Part shown: piece by piece, positions 1 to 13,396 of the stretch | How the letters are laid out: each line of letters begins with the position of its first letter | How positions within the stretch are numbered: position 1 is the stretch's first letter | Assembly (NCBI GenBank): GCA_020055645.1 | Contig: CM034546.1 | Location: forward strand, 104,925,812-104,989,811 | Origin: Tomocerus qinae | Lineage: Eukaryota; Arthropoda; Collembola; Entomobryomorpha; Tomoceridae | Direction of reading: 5' to 3' | DNA length: 64,000 nt | Position numbers and translations under genes: made by a program | Notes under the pieces: generated by a model | The model's input: only the letters and a program-made list of their open reading frames with translations | Databases searched by the model: none | What the model was told of the DNA's origin: nothing

Positions 1-1741
<1,741 letters not shown>

Positions 1742-2275
1742 CTAAATCTATAGATAGTAATGTCGTAAACACACTGCATTGCAGTGCTTAAAGTAATGCA
1801 AATTATAAACGCAGTGTTATTAAGTCACTTCGCTTATTCGCTAAACAAAACTTCGCTATTCGGTTAAAACAAATTGAGTTAGGTATTTATGTAAATTATT
1901 TCTTGTGACTTGTCGTAAAATGTTTACTCGCAATATGTATATAATTCAAATTGCCATTTTAGAAATTTTTAATTGCGGTAACTTGTTCAGTTAACTCTTA
2001 TTGCATGATATGTATGTAAAGTGATACTTAAGAAACTGATACTGACATAAAGTAAGGCATCATGATGGTGGCAATTATTATTGGTGAATTTCTCACTGGA
2101 ACATATCACAATTTATTATTACCATTACCATAATACCACATAATACTTAGCTTTAAAGCAAAACCAAAGTATAAACTTATTTTAAAATACTTATTTTTAG
2201 TTGTTAGTTAGTGTTAATTAGTTTTTAAATTAATTTATAGTTATATTTTACAAAAAATCTGTCTGCTGCTGCTGA

Positions 2276-2281
2276 AATAAA
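2276..2281 (+). promoter_or_regulatory. Candidate polyadenylation signal of the FAS gene
   Basis: AATAAA lies 535 bp after the FAS stop codon, followed by A-rich and T-rich sequence. It is the most plausible cleavage signal of that gene. The stretch 1742-2575 otherwise shows no open frame or repeat and is probably 3' UTR plus spacer. Confidence 0.45.
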
Positions 2282-2575
2282 AGAAGGAAATGAGAAAAAT
2301 AACAAACAAGATGTTTTATTGCCCTTTCATTATTTCCCAGTCCATTCTTAGATTCCTAATTAATTTCCTCAGTCAGGAACAATGAGAATCTGGCCATACA
2401 CTCATACACCATTTAATGAGCTATTAATATTAATATTCACACAGAGGTTCTAAGAAATGAATGTTATTTAAAACTGCTACTACTATTAATTTATTACGTT
2501 AGTACACAATACGGCAACACACCCTGTGTATATGTTAATTACTTACAGGTACAAAACTACACAATATGGGAGAAC

Positions 2576-3539
2576 CAGTGGCGGCTCTAGGATTTGCGAG
2601 GCCCTGGGCAAAATGTTCTCGCGAGGCCCCATAATAATAATTCACAATTATGCAAATTATTATATTAATTCAAATCCACGAATCTTTTCCGTTTTTAAAT
2701 GAATTTGGCATAATATGAATAATTAGCGTGAACATTTTTTATGGTTTTTTAATGTTATTGAAAACAAAACAAACAGAAGTGTACAGAAGTGAGTTACGGG
2801 AGGGACTATATTAAGTGATACTTATATCTCAAGTACATATATTCGCGCTCGGCGCGAAAAACTTTGTCAATTTTTGACAAAAATTAGTCAAAACTGGCCT
2901 AAAAATGGTAAATAATCAATTTTTTTGCTATTTTGAGAAAAAATATCTTGTTTCTTCGATTTTGGGGTGGGGCTTCAACCCATAAGGGTTTCCACCTCAA
3001 TACGTCCTTTATTCAAAATAAGACCCTAAAACTCTGTTAAAGACTATGTACGTGCTACTATGTAAGACTATGTATTTGGCATTTTAGAATTTGAATATTT
3101 TATTCATTTTTTTTTTAAATTTCTTTATTTCTTTTAAAATTAAAAAAAACTATTAGTGGAAACATAATTAATAATTATCTACATCTACTGCAATTACGTA
3201 GTTTTGGTAACGCAAAATGCTACAAATTTGTGGATTGAAATACATGTAGTAATTCTATAATAATTCTGAGAGATGCTGCTTTCGTGTCAACAGTATGTTT
3301 TTACTAGATTGCGCGATGTCTACTTTCGGTATACTTTTCTACCTTGAATTCTAAAAATGGTTCTGTAATAAAGCTATAACAAAACGTACATCTTCAACCA
3401 AAATGCAAAACCAGTATTTCTGAAGTGAAATCAACATAGACAAGTTGAAATTCTTTCTTTGTCAAAGCACTGCGCGAGGCCCCTAAAGCGCGAAGCCCTG
3501 GGCAACTGCCCAGTCTGCCCATTGGGAAAGCCGCCTCTG
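2576..3539. mobile_element. Non-autonomous hAT-type transposon, 964 bp
   Basis: The ends are inverted: CAGTGGCGG on the left and CCGCCTCTG on the right. Directly outside lies an exact 8-bp duplication, GGGAGAAC, at 2568-2575 and 3540-3547. An 8-bp target duplication and CAGTG ends are hallmarks of the hAT superfamily. The subterminal regions on both sides carry GC-rich 'gaggcccc' and 'ccctgggca' blocks; the interior is AT-rich with no transposase frame. It sits between the FAS gene and the next gene without breaking either. Confidence 0.8.
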
Positions 3540-3627
3540 GGGAGAACTTGCATATTTGTTTCCATTGTGCAGGAGTAGTTGACACTTTTGACACTTGACA
3601 GTAGTAATGTTAATTTAACATAATATT

Positions 3628-5769
3628 ATGAATTCATACTTCAAGAAACAAGTTGCTTTAGTAGTTATTTTAGCATTTCCCATTGTCGGAACTTTACCAA
3701 GTCTGTCTGATTTTCAATTGACATCTCATTTGAAAAAAGGAGCACAAGAAAAAATTGATAAAGATATTCACCTAATAGAATCCGCTGTTGCGTTGTTAAT
3801 TAGACCGCAATTTGGAGGAATACCTATTGTTGTACAGAAATTAAATGAAGGTAAAGGAACAAGCGAGTATTATTTTCCTGGGGAAGAGTCGAAATCTCAA
3901 GTTGTGATTGCTTCCCAAACAAATGACGAAGGAAAGGATATTATTATCTTTCCCATGGGAGAAAACGAATTCGGACACAGAACAGAAAACTCTTATGTCG
4001 TCCTCAGAAAAAGCAAAGACGACAGACACTTCAACACGTACTTTTTGAATATCGCTTACTTACGGTAAGTAATTACGGAGGTATAAGCTTTCCAGAATCA
4101 TTTGTACACGCTTATAAATATTATGTGATTATTTCACTATATTTGCAGAAAATCTGGGGAACAGACAATGATAGAATGGTCGACAGTTGAAATAGACCAA
4201 TTTAGAAAAAGTCCTCTGGAAATGGAACTTTGTAGAAAAGAACAATGCGAATTTCCTGAATGGATCTTGGGAACTTGCCAAATTGTTGAACATTCGTGTG
4301 ACTTTAAAAATGTGATTGGGCAAACTCCAAGGTTAATGAATGTAGCAACCCCAATGCCAATAAAGCAGTATCCAACTGCCAAAGCAATCATAAATGTACT
4401 GGAAGATGAAATGCGGAGAACGAAATCATTTGTAATGCAATAAATAAATAATTAACACACCAAAGTGTGGTTGTACAATTTTTAATTTTCCTCTGGACAT
4501 TGATATTTTCATATTTTCTTCCAGGAGTTGGACAGCAGCACAGTTGCAGTACCAGTGATTCAAAAGAGAAATGCAAGAAGTACGATTGATATCTCACATG
4601 GAGAAGATTCTAAATCTATTGATGGAAACGAGGCTCTGAGAGTCCCTTCCTCTTTGGATCTTTTAATGCGTCCGAAGAAATACAAAGATACGGATGACGA
4701 CAGTAGTTTTAGGAACTCCATTCTCAAAACTAGGGAAGTTGACAACGATCATTTGGAAAATGCAGCTTTAATGTGTATACAATGTCAAACTACATTTGAT
4801 TTCTTTTGGGATCTGGAAGAGCAATCTTTAGATTTCAGCCACCAAATTGGCAAACGGATCGAAATGGAAGTATTCTCAGGGCAGGATTCTTCAATATCAG
4901 TTTTCCACGTCTTACATGAACATCCAAATATCCCTTTCGTTGGCTTTGGAAATTGTAACTATTCATTAGACGATTTAACTAGGCCGAGATCTAATGAAAT
5001 AGATGATATTGCTGAATTTTATTTGGGAACATTGAAAAAGGATTGTGATCATATTGCTCAGAGCGATTTTAGAGGATGGCTCACTTCTAAGCTCAAGTTT
5101 TTACGTATTGAGACTGATTTGACTTTGGGTTTGGTGACAACCAGTCAACTTTTGTAAGTCCTACACCATTGCCTCATTAATTCTTGCTATCCTATCATGT
5201 TATATCTATCTATGATACAGTATCATTTAAAAATGTAACTATTTTTTAGGAAATCCGAAATGTTTTCTCCAGAAGAGTTCGGGATGGTTATTTCAGTTAT
5301 CTTATTTGAGACTTATACAAATATTTACCACGAAGAACGCTCGTTGATTGCATCTGACAACATGTACACTTCGGTATGGGCACATAACCCTCTCGGGTTG
5401 AAGATTTCTGAAATATGTAGATTTTTAACAAGATTGTTTCTTCATTTAATTACCTACGTTCATCAAGTTCTTGATAATCATTTAGTTAAATCTTTAAGAA
5501 CAATTATACGATACCTGAAAGACAAATTTTTATCTTTGCTGGTTGAGAAACGAAAATTGGCGACCCTACTTAGTCACGATTTCAGTCCTAATAGTTATAA
5601 GGAATTAATTTCTAACGATCTAAACCAAATCATGGCTCTTAAAGAATTTGCACTTTATGGATTGGGTCCTGTGTATAAAAGTGGAACTGCTCCGGAAGTC
5701 GCATTTGAAAGCTTTTACAAACTCAACAAAAAAAGAATAGATTTTCTCGTCAAAGCGTATGATACTTAG
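3628..5769 (+). CDS. Secreted protein of unknown family, four exons
   Basis: Exons 3628-4064, 4149-4431, 4525-5153 and 5250-5769 join in phase at GT-AG junctions (introns 84, 93 and 96 bp) into a 622-residue protein. The start is the first in-frame Met and opens a typical signal peptide: basic NSYFKKQ, then a hydrophobic core to about residue 22. No other membrane segment is clear, so secretion is likely. Exon 2 holds a cysteine cluster (Cys174, 179, 189, 196) ending in a Met/Pro-rich segment. Residues 198-270 are low in hydrophobics and may be a flexible or processed linker. The last exon is helix-rich and basic. I recognise no domain. The exon 2 donor at 4432 (GTAATG) is the weakest junction: unspliced, the frame would stop at 4443 and give a 240-residue form. 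Secretion is inferred; the function is unknown. Confidence 0.72.
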
Positions 5770-6176
5770 TCAGTATAGCTTGCTTCTGGCTTATACGTAG
5801 TGCTATCAATTCTGTTACTAATATTTTTGACAATTATTGTGATAAATCATGTTTAAAAGGATTTGACATTTATTGATTCGTGAAGCAAAAGTGATGTAAC
5901 AAAATCAGGATTAAACAAATATTCTTAAGCAAATTAATTATCTTAATAGGTTATCTTCAATATATTATATTATAGCATAATAGTAGATCCATAGGAGATC
6001 CAAACAATGTAATGATAAAATTAGTATAATATGAAGAAAATGTTTAAAAACTATTATAACGATGAAATAGTGATAAAGATTGAGAAGACTTCATAAGTAA
6101 AGCAAAGAAGTTACCATTCCAAATTAAATTAATCCATTAATCCGAACAAAACGATTTTAACGGCAAACGTGACAAC

Positions 6177-7562
6177 TTAAGCTGCAGTGTCGATTGTATT
6201 ATCCAATGGATTCGGGCGACCATTACCATTGCGGCTAGATTGATACGAAGGATGGTTAGGGTTCAACTGATTTGCATGATTATTTTTATCAGCGAGTGTG
6301 CCAGTTCCTTGATAGCCTTCATTATAAAAAAAATCGTACATTAACTTTTACGAGTAAAACCCATTCACACTTACTTTTCATGGATATACTTTTATAATAA
6401 TATAATTTGGGATTAAAACTACCTGCAGGACGGCCAGGGCCACTTGGAGCATGATTTGGATTCAATTGGTTTGCTCTATTGTCCCTTGCCAATTTGTTTA
6501 GGTCCACGACTATGTTAATTCCATTAAAAGTGTATGTACGAAACAATTCCAAATTAATGTTTTAAAATGGCATAGGAAAAGCAATACCAAAAAAGATTCA
6601 TTTTCCGATCAATTTTCACAAAAAAATTAATTGATTCAATCGAATTTTTCTTACCACTTTTAGGTGGAATTATATCAGCCACGCTTCCAGTTCCTGTCCC
6701 TCCTCCTACTTTAGGTTTCCCTTTAGTTATAACATCTGGTATGACATCCGATATCTTGGGTTTCAGCAGAGAGTTTCCTGCTGCTCTTGAAGCTCCAATT
6801 CCAGAAGAGCTTCCAGCAGCTAGTCCAGTCACTCCGTCAAATACGGGAACTGTCAAAATGATTTCGGACTTTTACATGTTGATTTAATACATAAATTCAA
6901 ATGTAAATTATGAACCCCTTTTACCCATTGCAGCATCAAAGCCTTGTCCAATAGTTTTTATCTCGCCATTTGCAATCTGATCTCCTAGCTTATAGTAACC
7001 ATACGCATACGGTCTGGCTGTAGCGGGTCCGTGAATAAGAATTTCGCTGGCAGTTATTACACTGTCCATTCCTGCTCCACCAGCCACACCTCCAGCCACA
7101 GCTCTATATAGGATTCAAGACTTGATGCAATATTATTGCAGGTAGACAAATAGCATGAATTAATGGATAGCTTTAAAAAATTTACCCAACGGGTCCACCG
7201 ACAAAAAAGCCACCAACCCCACCAGCTACGACTCCAGTAGAACGGCTGGCAGCTTTCATTGCCTCTTCCCCTCGTTTATTCTGTCCCAATGCAAAATGCA
7301 CAGTTCCTTTGACATGACCTGCCACTGGAATGGAGTCAATCACCCTGTCCATGTCTTGAGCAAATTTTTCTTGAAGATCCTTCGCTTCCCCCATTTTCCC
7401 GTCGATTGCGTACCCCATTGATGCGATTTGGGATACTACCGGAAATGTATTTCTGTAGGCAAAATTCTCTTGAGTTTCTAAAGCTCCTTTAGAATCCCCT
7501 CCGATGTATTGAACAAGGGATTTTCCCTGCGAAACCACTGGAATGCTGTCTGTATTACCCAT
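6177..7562 (-). CDS. Gly/Ala-rich protein of unknown function, tandem paralogue A
   Basis: Exons on the minus strand: 7562-7186, 7103-6925, 6849-6655, 6509-6423 and 6316-6177. All junctions are GT-AG, with phases 2,1,1,1, giving 325 residues. Exon 1 (residues 1-125) holds the conserved core: SIPVVSQ near the start, PVVSQIASMGYAIDG, and GHVKGTVHFALGQ. Next come Gly-rich segments GGVGGFFVGGPVG and AVAGGVAGGAGMD, plausibly hairpin or membrane-interacting but too short and polar to call membrane spans. Exons 4 and 5 each carry a related NQLNPNH motif followed by a Gly/Pro/Arg-rich stretch, looking like a duplicated exon. There is no signal peptide. The exon 5 acceptor is uncertain: 6316 or 6307 both keep frame. 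Its neighbour at 8384-9641 is a paralogue sharing exons 1-3. I do not recognise a named family. Confidence 0.75.
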
Positions 7563-8383
7563 CCTTTTCGTTCTTCAGTACTTTATGAAATAGAGATGTA
7601 GTTTCTCGGCAGTGCTCAGCTTGACTCACTATTATTATCTGGTAACCAAAATAGATTAATAAAAATATAAAGTCCTCCAACTTGATTTAGATGTGGTGTA
7701 GAGGACATACGTTTTACGAACCCAATTTAGATTTGAGATAGGATGTTGATATGAAAATAAACGTACTTGTCTCAATGTAGATTTAGATTTACACTTACAT
7801 ACAAGGCAGATGTTGTACTTATGGAAAGTTTCTCTTAAACTATTTTAGCCTAAAGCTAGTATTCATATAATTTGTTCTGTATATTATGGTTATTATATGA
7901 ATGATGTAGACTAGTTTTCATCTATAGTCATCACATGACTGTAAAACTTTCTACACTCATGGAGTCCAGAGGTTGACTTTTGGACTTGGTAGATTGATTC
8001 GTAATTGAAATAATTGAGTAAACGTTGGCTATGTGAATTTTATCTTTATAATTTTTTACACTATATAAATGTGATATTATTGCATTGATATATCTTCCTT
8101 GAAACTACTTTATATGTATATGCTAATCAAACAAAAATATATCCTTAAACAAATTACTTATCTTTATGGATTTTCTTCAATTTTATGTTTTTAGGTATAC
8201 ATAACGTGCATAATCATTTGGTCCCTGCATGCATAGCAGGTCCACGGAATATTGCGATAACATTATAGAATGACGAAAATATTTAACAACGATGAACAAG
8301 GCGAAAGTAGATCAAGCATAGCAAAGAATTTACATTCCAAAACAAATAATATACATCAAAACAGAACATGACAGCCTATACGC

Positions 8384-9641
8384 TTATGGCTTAGGGGCGA
8401 TAGTGGTTTCCATCAGATTTGGGTAGTTATTCTCTTTTCGGCTGGAGTTACATGGAGGAAGACGGCCATCATTCTTTGTTAGAATTGGGTTGGCAGATAT
8501 AGTGTCCAATCCAGCCACAACTGCTACACCTCCAGCAGCGGCGCTCAAAGGTGCCGAATTTACCAAAGGTCCTGTACATACAAAACATCAATTTAGTAGT
8601 CTGGTGGGCCCTTTTCCCCTTTTAAAAATTTATTTGGTTACTATCAAGGAGTTTAAACCGACTATCATGGTACTGATGCCAATACCAAGCGGGAGCAGAG
8701 ACTAACAGTTAAAGGTCTTTGATTTCAACTAGGAAAGATGACATAATCAGTCATGAGTCCATTACCTATCTGTCCTGCAGGTTTCTTGCTTTTGGTTATA
8801 ATATCTAGAATGGTACTAGATGCCTTAATGATTGTGGGCTTCACTAAAGAATTTTGAGCAATTCCTGCTGCCTTTGAAGGATCAATAATCCCAGAGGTAG
8901 CAGCTCCAGCGGCTAGTCCAGTTACTCCGTCCAATACGGGAACTATTAAAGAGATTTCGGACTCACATTTTCACTCGACAAATCCATATATGTAAAAGCT
9001 CTATGAATTAAATACCCATTGCAGCATCAAAGCCTTTTCCAACACTGTTTATTTTGCCATTTGCTATGTCATTTCCCAATTTATAGTAACCATAAGGTTT
9101 GGCGTTATCTGGTCCATGGATGAGAACTTCACTACCAGTTACTATGCTGTCCATTGCAGCCCCAGCTGAAACTCCTCCAGCCACGGCTCTAAATATCATC
9201 CAAGATTTACAAATTATTATTATAAATGGAGAAAGAGGTAAAAATGAGTTAAACTAAGTCTTACCCAGCTGGTCCTCCTACCAGCATCCCACCAGCTCCT
9301 CCCGCAATGACCGCAGTAGTACGACTGGCATCTTTCATCGACTTATCCCCTTGCTCATTTTGACCCAATGCATAATGCACAGTTCCTTTGACATGACCTG
9401 CCAGAGGAATAGAGTCAATCGCTCGATTCAAATCTTGTGCAAACTTTTCTTGAAGATTCTTTGCTTCCCACAATTTCCCGTCAATTGCATATCCCAATGA
9501 TGCGATTTGGGAAACTACTGGAAATGTATTTCTGTAGGCAAAATTCTCTTGAGTGTCTAAAGCTCCTTTAGCATCTCCTCCGATGACCTGAACAAGAGAT
9601 TTTACCTGTGAAACTACTGGAATGCTGTCGATGTTGTCCAT
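8384..9641 (-). CDS. Gly/Ala-rich protein of unknown function, tandem paralogue B
   Basis: Exons on the minus strand: 9641-9265, 9188-9016, 8942-8766 and 8571-8384, giving 304 residues. Exon 1 is exactly as long (377 nt) and in the same phase as in paralogue A, and splice phases 2,1,1 match. Shared motifs are SIPVVSQ, NFAYRNTFPVVSQIAS, AGHVKGTVHYALGQ, GFDAAMG and LDGVTGLAAGA. The last exon differs: it repeats an Ala/Gly-rich segment (SAAAGGVAVVAGLD) resembling exon 2, then ends in a polar tail, whereas A ends with two NQLNPNH modules. The start Met is fixed by alignment with A. Both genes appear intact, which points to a retained duplication. Function unknown. Confidence 0.75.
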
Positions 9642-10050
9642 TATATTTACGTTTTAGTATCGTACACTTCGAAATTCTGATGGTATTAGTATGTGCGTCT
9701 GTAGTGCTCAGTCTGGCTAACAATATTGACAAATAAAATTGCTAAATCGCCAATTTGGTTTATATTATATGCTAGGTTTTAGGAAAGTTATAGCTTATAT
9801 TTATGGTGTCCATGTTCGTTCATGTCTAGTCAAGTGTGATGGAATTCAATAGTTAGGTCATTGGGGCGATAAGATGAAATGAAAGTAAAAGTTTGTATGT
9901 GTATTTACGTTTTCCATTGTGACATTTATTATAATATTCTTCTGTATTCATCAGCATCACGCAATCACGCATCAAACTTTTCTATACTTGGGAGTTCAAC
10001 GTTTGGACTTTGGACTTTGCAGATTGATTCATTAATCTTTTCTGCTCATT

Positions 10051-10807
10051 CGGGTCAAAATACATGCCATACATAATAGGTGTTAAATAATACTTTATTT
10101 AATGACTATTGCAGTTAAAAAACATGCAACAACGGGACCAAGATAGTAATTGGAACTAATAATTGGCAAAATATTGGAGTGAAGTGAAGAGACATGTCAG
10201 GGAATCAAATGCAATAATGGCTATAGGTATAGAAAATAAAATAAGTAGTGGAAAATTGAAAATGCATTAGTTTCACTGTTTTTGTAAAGAGACTGACTAA
10301 TGAACTAAAGTTGTAAGTATAGATCGCGTGACTTGACTTTTTATCAGAAGCAAGTAAGAACAGAACTTCACAGAATTCTATTTCGGGTGTAGAATAATAA
10401 TATTGAAGACAGTCTTGTTTTGTAAATTGCTGCATGAATTTTAATGCAGCTAATATGCATGCATTCAATCAATTTTCGCATTATGATATGACAGCCAATG
10501 ATATGTGCCGTTTATTTACATTTACGTATTTTGAAATTGAAACTTTACGTATGGTAAACAAAACGGATGGTCAAAACAACCGTCACACCTTGCGTGGTTC
10601 AATCAATTTGATTCAAAATTGTTGTTTTCCAGGTACCTGCTACTTATTTATGGACGTGAAATTTATATGCATATTGTCTACCGTTTCTATAATATGTGAA
10701 AGTATTCATTGCGTTATTGTGTCTATGGTTCTACATTTCTTTCTATCATTGAAATGAATTTTTAATAATAAATGTGCTGGTGCTGAATTTTCTTATCTAG
10801 GTACATA
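10051..10807. other. Intergenic, no supported gene
   Basis: AT-rich spacer. A 107-codon open frame at 10434-10757 has no recognisable motif, no splice-supported partners and the composition of a chance frame, so I do not call it. Confidence 0.5.
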
Positions 10808-11722
10808 CACCGTGAGCCAGAACTATGTACACAAAGTCTAGGCCTTATAGCTCCTAAACGGAGGCTGCTACGGAAATGAGGCGACCACCATTGGAAAGAG
10901 GAATAACCTGAAAATGAAATGGGCTATAAGAATATTTTTATTGAGCTGCATTTTACAATTTAAAAATCAAAAAGTCGAAGGCCAAAATTCAATGTTAAAT
11001 TTTCCAAATAAACATAAAATTCCTTTTAATTAATTAAATCTGTTCGTCGGTTTTCGATGATTGCTTGCAACGATTTTCAAACGATTTGCAAGAGGAGTTC
11101 ATTAAAAAATTTTTGGGAAGAAAGAAGGGAGTGAAGGATTTCCCTTGAAAAACGTCTTGAAGATTTCAGCTCGTTAAAACTACGCATTTAAAGACGAGAC
11201 AAAGATGTTTTCAAGGAAAATTCTTTGGAATTTCCTTGAAATTCGAAAACGAAATCATTTCCTTGTCAGTCTTAAAGGAATTTAAACGTTACTTTGAGGT
11301 GACACTCGCTGTTGATTCTTTAAGTTGGTCTCTTTCGCTCCCAAAGGTCAATTAATGGTGTTTAACTCATGAGAAGGTTAAACATTTAAGTAAAATGGCC
11401 ACTAAACTTCAAGAAGACAGTCGCAAAACAGTTTTAATGAATTCGTCTTGCAATTCGGCTTGCAAATCGTGTGGAAGGTGTTGCAAAAAATCAACGAAAG
11501 ACGACGAACAAATTTAATAGTTAAAGGGAATTTAACACTGAATTTTGGCCTTCGACTTCTTCATTTTTAATTTGCAAAACGCAGTTCAATAAAATTATTC
11601 GTATAGCCCATTTTAATTTTAGGTTATCCCTCTTTCCAATGGTGGTCGTCTCATTTCCGTAGCAGCCTCCGTTCAGGAGCTATAAGGCCTAGACTTTGTG
11701 TACATAGTTCTGGCTCACCATG
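10808..11722. mobile_element. Long-inverted-repeat (foldback) element with TA target, copy 1
   Basis: Two long arms face each other. The left arm begins CACCGTGAGCCAGAAC after a TA at 10806-10807; the right arm ends GTTCTGGCTCACCATG before a TA at 11723-11724. The arms (roughly 200-240 bp) share 'ctaggccttatagctcct', 'ggctgctacggaaatgag' and 'ccattggaaagagg' in inverse complement. The TA flanks suggest the IS630-Tc1-mariner group. There is no transposase frame. A related copy is at 24877-25615. Confidence 0.75.
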
Positions 11723-13396
11723 TATATTATTTATTATTAAATTTTACGACTGCGGAAAGCTTTTGGTCGTTGCATATGAATTTAAAATGGCTTAAAATAA
11801 AACTACGTTCGACTTTTGCATGCTAAATTGAGATTTTACTTTGAAAAAGAACCTACATGAGTGTTCGAAATTGTATATTAATTTGTATCTATGGAAAATA
11901 GCCAGGGTTTCCCCCGGGGGAGTTTCCCCTATATTTCCCAGTAAAATTAGAATTCAGAATGTTATAAATATTGTTCAAACGGATGTAAAAAAGTAGCGGA
12001 GGTTAAGTCATAAGAACGCAAACATCTTTAGATGTAACATCCCTAGTCCTTTAGATACATGATCTAAAAGTGTACTTTCAATCAAATCAGGCTCTAGCTC
12101 ACGATTTTCAAAAATGTTACTATGACAGTGACAGCTCCTGTTACTTCAAGTCGTTCAAGTGACGAGCTCCTGTTTTACTCTTTGTCTGCAGCCAGGTTTA
12201 ACGTAACTTAGAAAAACTGTGTGGACCCTGGCAGTTGACAGTACGAGAGTAGCCTGTTTTGCTTTCTGTCTGCCGGCAAAGGACTAAAGCTAAAATTAAT
12301 AAAGTATGCAGCCGCCCTATTCTATGGTTAGGTTATATTGTGATAAACTAAATTAGGTTTGTGGGGTATCCAGTTTGAATGTTGAACCTCACTGGGAAAG
12401 GAAACCTGGTCGATACAGGGTTACATTTACAATCTACATCTATTTTGATCTTCTAATCCTCCCTAGACAAAAGACAAGGCATAGGGAGGACGTCTGATTT
12501 TGCTGATTTTCAAACTAAACAGTGCTTTTGACCACCAGATTTGAAATAGTTTGGATGCTTATCTGATTAAGATCAATCTCAATACTATTCTTATAATACT
12601 ATTCTTAGTAAGCATTGCTTACTGAAAAATGGACAGACAGACAGATTGTTAACTCCCACAAAGTAGTCTTTATCCCAACTTATCCCCTATTCTTTTAATT
12701 TCGAAACACTGAAATTTTACAAAATGGCCATGGTGACAGGCTATTTAATCATAATATTAATTCGAACACTAATATAGGTTCCTTTTCAAAGTAAAATGAC
12801 AATTATAGATTCCAAACTGTGAAACTGAATTTGTAAAATGAATTCATTATTCAAATGGTATATTTCATCTTCTTTTCCAGATAGGTATACCAAAAGTAAA
12901 CCTTGGAGGAAAATGAAAAAAATGGTATGGACATTGTTTTTATAAATGATACCGATGATGATATTTCCCTGATGTCGATGTCATGTTGGGTTAGGGTTAG
13001 GTTACACCTTTTCTAAACTCTGTGGTGAAACGAACGCAAGAAATAACCGCAAAATGCCAAGGCCAAATGCAATCAAATCAATGAAGTGTTCGTCATGGGC
13101 CAATTGTTCGACATTATAAAATTTAAATGCATAGTGTTACTATGGGAGATGTAATAGGTAGAGGGAAATTGTTTGTTTTAATTTTCTCGGAATTCTGAAG
13201 TATCATGATTGATGAATCCGAATTCCAGAATTCGTCATCCTGTTAAAGAAGTGTGAAAATCACTAACAGCCGGAAAACTGAAAACAAATTGATCCGAAAA
13301 AGTGTGTTGGAAGAATTAATTTTTTATAGCCGCATATGAAAATCTGAGTGTTAATTAATTAGTGTTAAATGGTATTGATTGAAGAATCCTAGAAAC
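11723..13396. other. Intergenic region upstream of the UBE2O-like gene
   Basis: No open frame with coding character. Small local features: a C/G palindrome (CCCCCGGGGG) near 11912, a short GACA run near 12635, and a local direct repeat of 'actattctta' around 12585. The core promoter of the downstream gene should lie in the last few hundred bases, but I see no clear TATA element. Confidence 0.4.

Larger units (their letters stand above)
5880..10050. repeat. Tandem duplication of about 2.1 kb carrying paralogues A and B with flanks
   Basis: Homology extends beyond the coding exons. The region downstream of gene A (about 5900-6130) resembles 8120-8340 downstream of gene B: both show 'aaacaaat..taa.caaatta', 'aacgatga' and 'agcaaagaa.ttaccattcc'-like blocks. 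The region upstream of A (about 7930-8010) resembles 9960-10040 upstream of B, with 'gacttt.ggactt' then 'agattgattc'. On the minus strand a CTGAGCACT-type block lies about 50-70 bp upstream of each start codon and may mark the shared core promoter. Spacers 5770-6176, 7563-8383 and 9642-10050 otherwise hold nothing I can name. Confidence 0.65.

Noticed and set aside
4168..4443. Exon 2 of the secreted protein ending the gene at the TAA 4441-4443
   Set aside because: A donor at 4432 and acceptor at 4524 join in phase to a long conserved-looking frame with its own good introns; the short form is mentioned only as an alternative.
10434..10757. 107-codon frame on the + strand
   Set aside because: No motif, odd hydrophobic/aromatic composition, no splice partners; consistent with a chance frame in AT-rich spacer.
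13379..13396. Upstream start for the UBE2O-like gene
   Set aside because: The open frame here begins with TTG, not ATG. The first ATG in frame is at 13397, so I used that.
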